64,000 bases of DNA from contig DUNO01000068.1 of the NCBI GenBank assembly GCA_012839295.1, positions 1 to 64,000 on the forward strand, given 5' to 3'. Below the pieces are notes generated by a model. It was not told the DNA's origin. It saw only the letters and a list, made by a program, of their open reading frames with translations, and did no database searches. This document shows, one piece after another, positions 61,014 to 64,000 of the stretch. Source of the stretch: Clostridiales bacterium (GTDB lineage Bacteria; Bacillota; Clostridia; Lachnospirales; Lachnospiraceae). Made by a program: the position numbers and the translations under genes. Every line of letters starts with the position of its first letter. Within the stretch, counting starts at the first letter, position 1.

Positions 61014-61724
61014 TTATAAATTATCCTGCAGTTTCAGGATTGCCTGGTTTGCAGCCTCCTGCTCCGCTGCTTTTTTAGTCCTTCCGGTTCCGTAACCAAT
61101 CTCATCATTCCCGATACATACGGCAACCCGGAAGGTCTTATTGTGATCCGGACCTTCCTCTGAAATCAGCTTATAACGGAGCTTTTGCTTGTTGTTATCG
61201 TTCTGGATGATCTCCTGTAAGATAGTCTTGCTATCGAAAAAGAGGTTCTTACCCTTTAAATCGGCCAATATAAAGCCTTTAATAAACTCTTTTGCATTAG
61301 TAAAACCACCGTCCAGATAGATTGCCCCGATTACGGCCTCCAGGGCGTCGGAGAGTATGGAATTGCGGTTTCTTCCGCCAGAAATATCCTCTCCCTTTCC
61401 AAGCAATAAAAACTGCCCAATATTCAAATCCCTCGCGCATGAAGACAGGGTCTGTTCACATACAATGCTGGCACGCAGCTTTGTCAGATCCCCTTCCGAC
61501 AGCTCCAGATACTCCTGGTAAACATATTCACTGGTAACAAGCTCCAACACCGCATCCCCTAAAAATTCAAGGCGTTCATTATTCTTTTCCTTCTCCAGCC
61601 TCATCTCATTGGCATAAGAACTATGGGTTAAAGCATGCAACAAAATGTCCGGATCCGAAAAGCGGTACTTTATCCTTTCCTCCAGCATAACCAGCTTATC
61701 CTCATTCCTTTTACGTCCCTTCAC
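61014..61724 (-). CDS. rnc: Ribonuclease III
   Basis: Double-stranded RNA endonuclease that processes rRNA and mRNA. The 236-residue protein has the catalytic domain with NERLEFLGDAVLELV (signature helix) and the second acidic site DALEAVIGAIYLDGG. The C-terminal dsRNA-binding domain is at about 163-234 (YGTGRTKKAAEQEAANQAI). The start is a GTG at 61724; the GGGAGG is about 12 bases upstream, rather far. It lies before smc. Confidence 0.96.
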   Translation of the reverse strand: MKGRKRNEDKLVMLEERIKYRFSDPDILLHALTHSSYANEMRLEKEKNNERLEFLGDAVLELVTSEYVYQEYLELSEGDLTKLRASIVCEQTLSSCARDLNIGQFLLLGKGEDISGGRNRNSILSDALEAVIGAIYLDGGFTNAKEFIKGFILADLKGKNLFFDSKTILQEIIQNDNNKQKLRYKLISEEGPDHNKTFRVAVCIGNDEIGYGTGRTKKAAEQEAANQAILKLQDNL

Positions 61725-61777
61725 AGCCTGTCCAACCTCCCTTCTACTTCCATATATTTATGGTCAAAGCTTTATAT

Positions 61778-61820
61778 ATGAAAAGCCCCTGGATAAGGCA
61801 AGCCTTATTCACAGGGCTCT
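61778..61820 (-). terminator. Candidate terminator between acpP and rnc
   Basis: A long imperfect stem (AGCCCTGTGAATAAGGC with GCCTTATCCAGGGGCT, TT loop) is followed by TTTTC on the minus strand, about 55 bp before rnc. It may separate plsX-acpP expression from rnc-smc-ftsY. Confidence 0.7.
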
Positions 61821-61958
61821 ACATATGTTCCTATATTGTCCTTCCTGTTAAGCGGAAGCAGCAATATCAATGATTCCTACTTACATCATGCCTTTTCCCC
61901 TGCCGCAGCTACAGCCCGGGCAGTAATTATGTTCAGCAACCAGGTTACGTCCAGAAGC

Positions 61959-62189
61959 CTAGTTAATCGCATTCTTGATCTGTTCAATAGCATCCGCTAC
62001 CGTAACGATATTCTCAGCCTCTTCATTGGCGATTTCGATATCAAATTCTTCTTCGATTCCCATGATAATCTGGAATACGTCCAGGGAATCTGCGCCCAGG
62101 TCATCCACAAAAGTGGTTTCCATTGTGATCTCGTCTTCGTCTACATTCAATACTTCGCTGATGATTTTTACTAATTTTTCAAATTCCAT
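61959..62189 (-). CDS. acpP: Acyl carrier protein
   Basis: Carries growing fatty acids on a phosphopantetheine arm. The 76-residue protein has the modification site S35 in ADSLDVFQI and the usual acidic four-helix pattern. AAGGGG precedes the start. The stop is TAG. Beyond it, in the same frame, 25 further codons end in HNYCPGCSCGRGKG-like sequence before a TAA at 61881-61883; this is noted as a finding and not annotated as coding. It follows plsX by 17 bp. Confidence 0.97.
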   Translation of the reverse strand: MEFEKLVKIISEVLNVDEDEITMETTFVDDLGADSLDVFQIIMGIEEEFDIEIANEEAENIVTVADAIEQIKNAIN

Positions 62190-62206
62190 GATAATTTACC
62201 CCTTCA

Positions 62207-63223
62207 TTATATTATTTGTTCGGTGTTTAGATTTTTTTTGATTTTATCATTAATATGCTGTTCTGTAAATGTAACACATTGAAGAATGGAGTTACGCACT
62301 TCTGTACTTTTTGCATTACCGTGTGTTTTCACAACCAGTCCATTTAATCCCAGCAGGGGAGCGCCGCCATACCGTGAGGCATCAAAGTCCTTTAAGGTTT
62401 CCTTGAGCGCCGGTTTAGCAAGCAATGCACCGATTTTGCTTCTTGTTGTACTCATCATTCCTTCTTTTATCTTCTGCACCAAAGCGCCGCCCAAGCCTTC
62501 ATAAAGCTTTAGGATGACATTTCCAACAAAGGCCTCGCACACGATCACGTCTGCCCCGCCATTAGGAATCTCCCTGGCTTCAATGCTTCCGATAAAATTA
62601 ATGTCGCTACAATTTTTCAACAGCGGGAAAGTCTCTTTTACCAATTGATTTCCCTTTTCTTCTTCCGCGCCGATGTTGACAATCGCTACGCGGGGATTTT
62701 TAATACCAATGACATTTTCCATATAAATGGAGCCCATTTTAGCAAATTGAACCAAATGGGAAGATCTTGCATCCACATTTGCGCCACAGTCAACTAATAA
62801 GGAGACGCCGGTCATTGTAGGAATCAGGGGCGCCAGCGGCGGTCTTTCCACACCGCTAATCCTGCCCACAATTAATTGTCCGCCAGCAAGTACTGCCCCG
62901 GTGCTTCCAGCTGATACGAAAGCATCCGCTTCGCCCTTCTTCACCATGGTAAGGGCAGCTACAATGGATGAATCCTTCTTACGGCGGATTGCCATAACCG
63001 GTGCTTCGTTGTTTGTAATTATTTCCGGAGCATGAAGGATCTCAATTCGTTCCTTGTCATAAGTATACTCACTTAGTCCCTTCCCAATGACAGTTTCATC
63101 ACCGGCCAAGACTACTTTTATCTCTTTCTTCTCGCCTACTGCAAGAACCGCTCCTTTGATAATCTCAGCCGGTGCATTATCTCCGCCCATTGCATCTACT
63201 ACGACAGTTATCCTACTTGGCAT
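62207..63223 (-). CDS. plsX: Phosphate acyltransferase PlsX
   Basis: Makes acyl phosphate from acyl-ACP for PlsY. The 338-residue protein has the family stretches VVVDAMGGDNAPAEIIKGA, SAGSTGAVLAGGQLIVGR and the C-terminal YGGAPLLGLNGLVVKTHG. The start at 63223 has GGAGG five bases upstream. It is followed by acpP. rpmF, which often precedes plsX, is not present in the 220 bp upstream. Confidence 0.96.
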   Translation of the reverse strand: MPSRITVVVDAMGGDNAPAEIIKGAVLAVGEKKEIKVVLAGDETVIGKGLSEYTYDKERIEILHAPEIITNNEAPVMAIRRKKDSSIVAALTMVKKGEADAFVSAGSTGAVLAGGQLIVGRISGVERPPLAPLIPTMTGVSLLVDCGANVDARSSHLVQFAKMGSIYMENVIGIKNPRVAIVNIGAEEEKGNQLVKETFPLLKNCSDINFIGSIEAREIPNGGADVIVCEAFVGNVILKLYEGLGGALVQKIKEGMMSTTRSKIGALLAKPALKETLKDFDASRYGGAPLLGLNGLVVKTHGNAKSTEVRNSILQCVTFTEQHINDKIKKNLNTEQII

Positions 63224-63330
63224 AGTGCCCTCCATTCCACTGTTAGTCCAAAATGCTGTACCTATACTCCCCCCTCTAAACGGAGTTTCGTATAAAAGTA
63301 TTTTTTTAGCAGGTTGCTAATCTATAAAAC

Positions 63331-63359
63331 AATATACTCGATATTATACTAAAAATCAA
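63331..63359 (-). promoter_or_regulatory. Candidate promoter for plsX-acpP
   Basis: Minus strand TTGATT (63359-63354), a 17-bp spacer and TATATT (63336-63331). An overlapping TATAAT sits in the spacer. The leader of about 100 nt contains TAGCA-ACC-TGCTA. I see no FapR-type operator. Confidence 0.5.
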
Positions 63360-63383
63360 CCACATTTTTGAAAATGTAAACAG

Positions 63384-63432
63384 AAAAAAGATGCCGCCAA
63401 AATGATAGATTTTATCACCATTCTGCGGCATC
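63384..63432 (-). terminator. Terminator after cheR
   Basis: Stem GATGCCGC/GCGGCATC (63432-63425 and 63397-63390) with a 27-nt loop, followed by TTTTTT on the minus strand, 15 bp past the cheR stop. Confidence 0.88.
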
Positions 63433-63446
63433 CTCGGATTATCTCG

Positions 63447-64000
63447 TCATACCTTTTTGTAAAAGAAGGATTTAAAATTTCCAAAGCCAATCTGCTGGGC
63501 CTGGATAATCTGTTCAGTACTGCCTACAAACAAAAGTCCGTCTTTTTTCAAAGCCTTGTGAAAATCGGAATAAATTTTATTCTTTGCCTCATCCGTAAAA
63601 TAAATCAAAACATTTCTGCATACAATCATATCACAATTGGCAGGATAGGGATCCTTTAACAGGTCATGCTGCTTGAACTCAACACAGTGCTTCACCTGAT
63701 CCGTTATCTGGTAGGTTTTATCATTCACCTTGATAAAATACTTATCCACAAACTCCTGCGGCAATGCTTTTAAACTTTTGACATTATAAAAGCCTGCTTT
63801 CGCTTTTTCCATGACCGTCCTGTCAATATCCGTGGCGGTAATTTTAATACGGCTCATAGGTACAAATTTCGATAAAAGCATGGCTAAGGAATAGGGCTCA
63901 TCCCCGGTGGAGCAGGCTGCGCTCCACACCTTTAAATCCTTGCCGAAATGCTCCAGCAAATAAGGAAAGACTTCCTTTTCAAGCAAAACCCACTGTTCCG
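63447..64000 (-). CDS. cheR: CheR chemotaxis methyltransferase, partial
   Basis: Methylates glutamates on chemoreceptors with AdoMet. The C-terminal 184 or so residues are present; the frame stays open to the right edge (EQWVLLEKEVFPYLLEHFGK is the first part seen), so the N-terminal helical domain lies outside. Motifs are VWSAACSTGDEPYSLAMLL (AdoMet site), ITATDIDRTVMEKAKAG, CDMIVCRNVLIYF and the end LLFVGSTEQI. It suggests a chemotactic, motile organism. Confidence 0.95.
   Translation of the reverse strand, partial: EQWVLLEKEVFPYLLEHFGKDLKVWSAACSTGDEPYSLAMLLSKFVPMSRIKITATDIDRTVMEKAKAGFYNVKSLKALPQEFVDKYFIKVNDKTYQITDQVKHCVEFKQHDLLKDPYPANCDMIVCRNVLIYFTDEAKNKIYSDFHKALKKDGLLFVGSTEQIIQAQQIGFGNFKSFFYKKV

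Overview
The window looks like chromosome of an endospore-forming, probably motile, low-to-moderate GC Firmicute, most likely a Lachnospiraceae (Clostridium cluster XIVa) species. The grounds are spoIVA, a cheR fragment, the minCDE-mre-rodA cluster, DUF378 and DUF4321 proteins, Gram-positive style gene orders (sepF-ylmH, plsX-acpP-rnc-smc-ftsY, ylxM-ffh-rpsP-khpA-rimM-trmD-rplS-lepB-rbgA-rnhB) and consensus sigma-A promoters. I assigned this by recognising families and gene order, not by a database search. Every recognisable gene but one (a small DUF378 membrane protein near 5.2 kb) lies on the minus strand, so the window is best read from right to left.

Right to left: 63.4-56.3 kb holds a partial cheR, then plsX-acpP-rnc-smc-ftsY and the threonine dehydratase ilvA. 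At 55-53 kb is recA-recX behind a textbook promoter with a LexA box. At 52.7-48.8 kb a four-gene biotin-dependent carboxyltransferase locus encodes parts equivalent to the 12S, 1.3S and 5S subunits of transcarboxylase, plus an OadG-like membrane subunit. At 48.5-45.9 kb is an ABC-2 exporter (ATPase and two permeases), followed by a BlaI-type repressor and an M56 (BlaR1-like) membrane protease. At 42.9-29.5 kb is the SRP, ribosome maturation, GTPase and phospholipid cluster, ending in spoIVA. At 27.6-24.4 kb are an NlpC/P60 hydrolase and a membrane-anchored MutS-like ATPase. At 24.3-15 kb are rnhA, mutS, mutL, miaA, a methionine-gamma-lyase-like gene, DUF4321 and radC. At 14.9-6 kb is the cell-shape and division cluster mreBCD-PBP2-minCDE-rodA-mgsA. 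At 5-0 kb are a HlyD-like protein, yggS, sepF, ylmH and aroB.

Almost all genes are housekeeping; I found no CRISPR array, tRNA, rRNA, prophage or complete IS. The unusual material is between the genes. Two repeat families (here called R1 and R2) recur immediately upstream of unrelated genes. They share a 3' end of the form GGCAYGGGYATAACT, and in five of six copies this end stops 7-8 nt before the start codon, so the repeat itself supplies the ribosome-binding region. Other intergenic structures are strings of short hairpins, a 25-bp perfect inverted repeat between mutL and miaA, a perfect dyad over the start of the ylxM-ffh transcript, a 16-bp dyad before the blaI-like gene and two mutually exclusive hairpins before lepB. 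Degenerate tandem repeats also occur, both between genes and inside proteins (8-residue repeats in the MutS-like protein, a Pro/Lys/Asn-rich insert in RimM).
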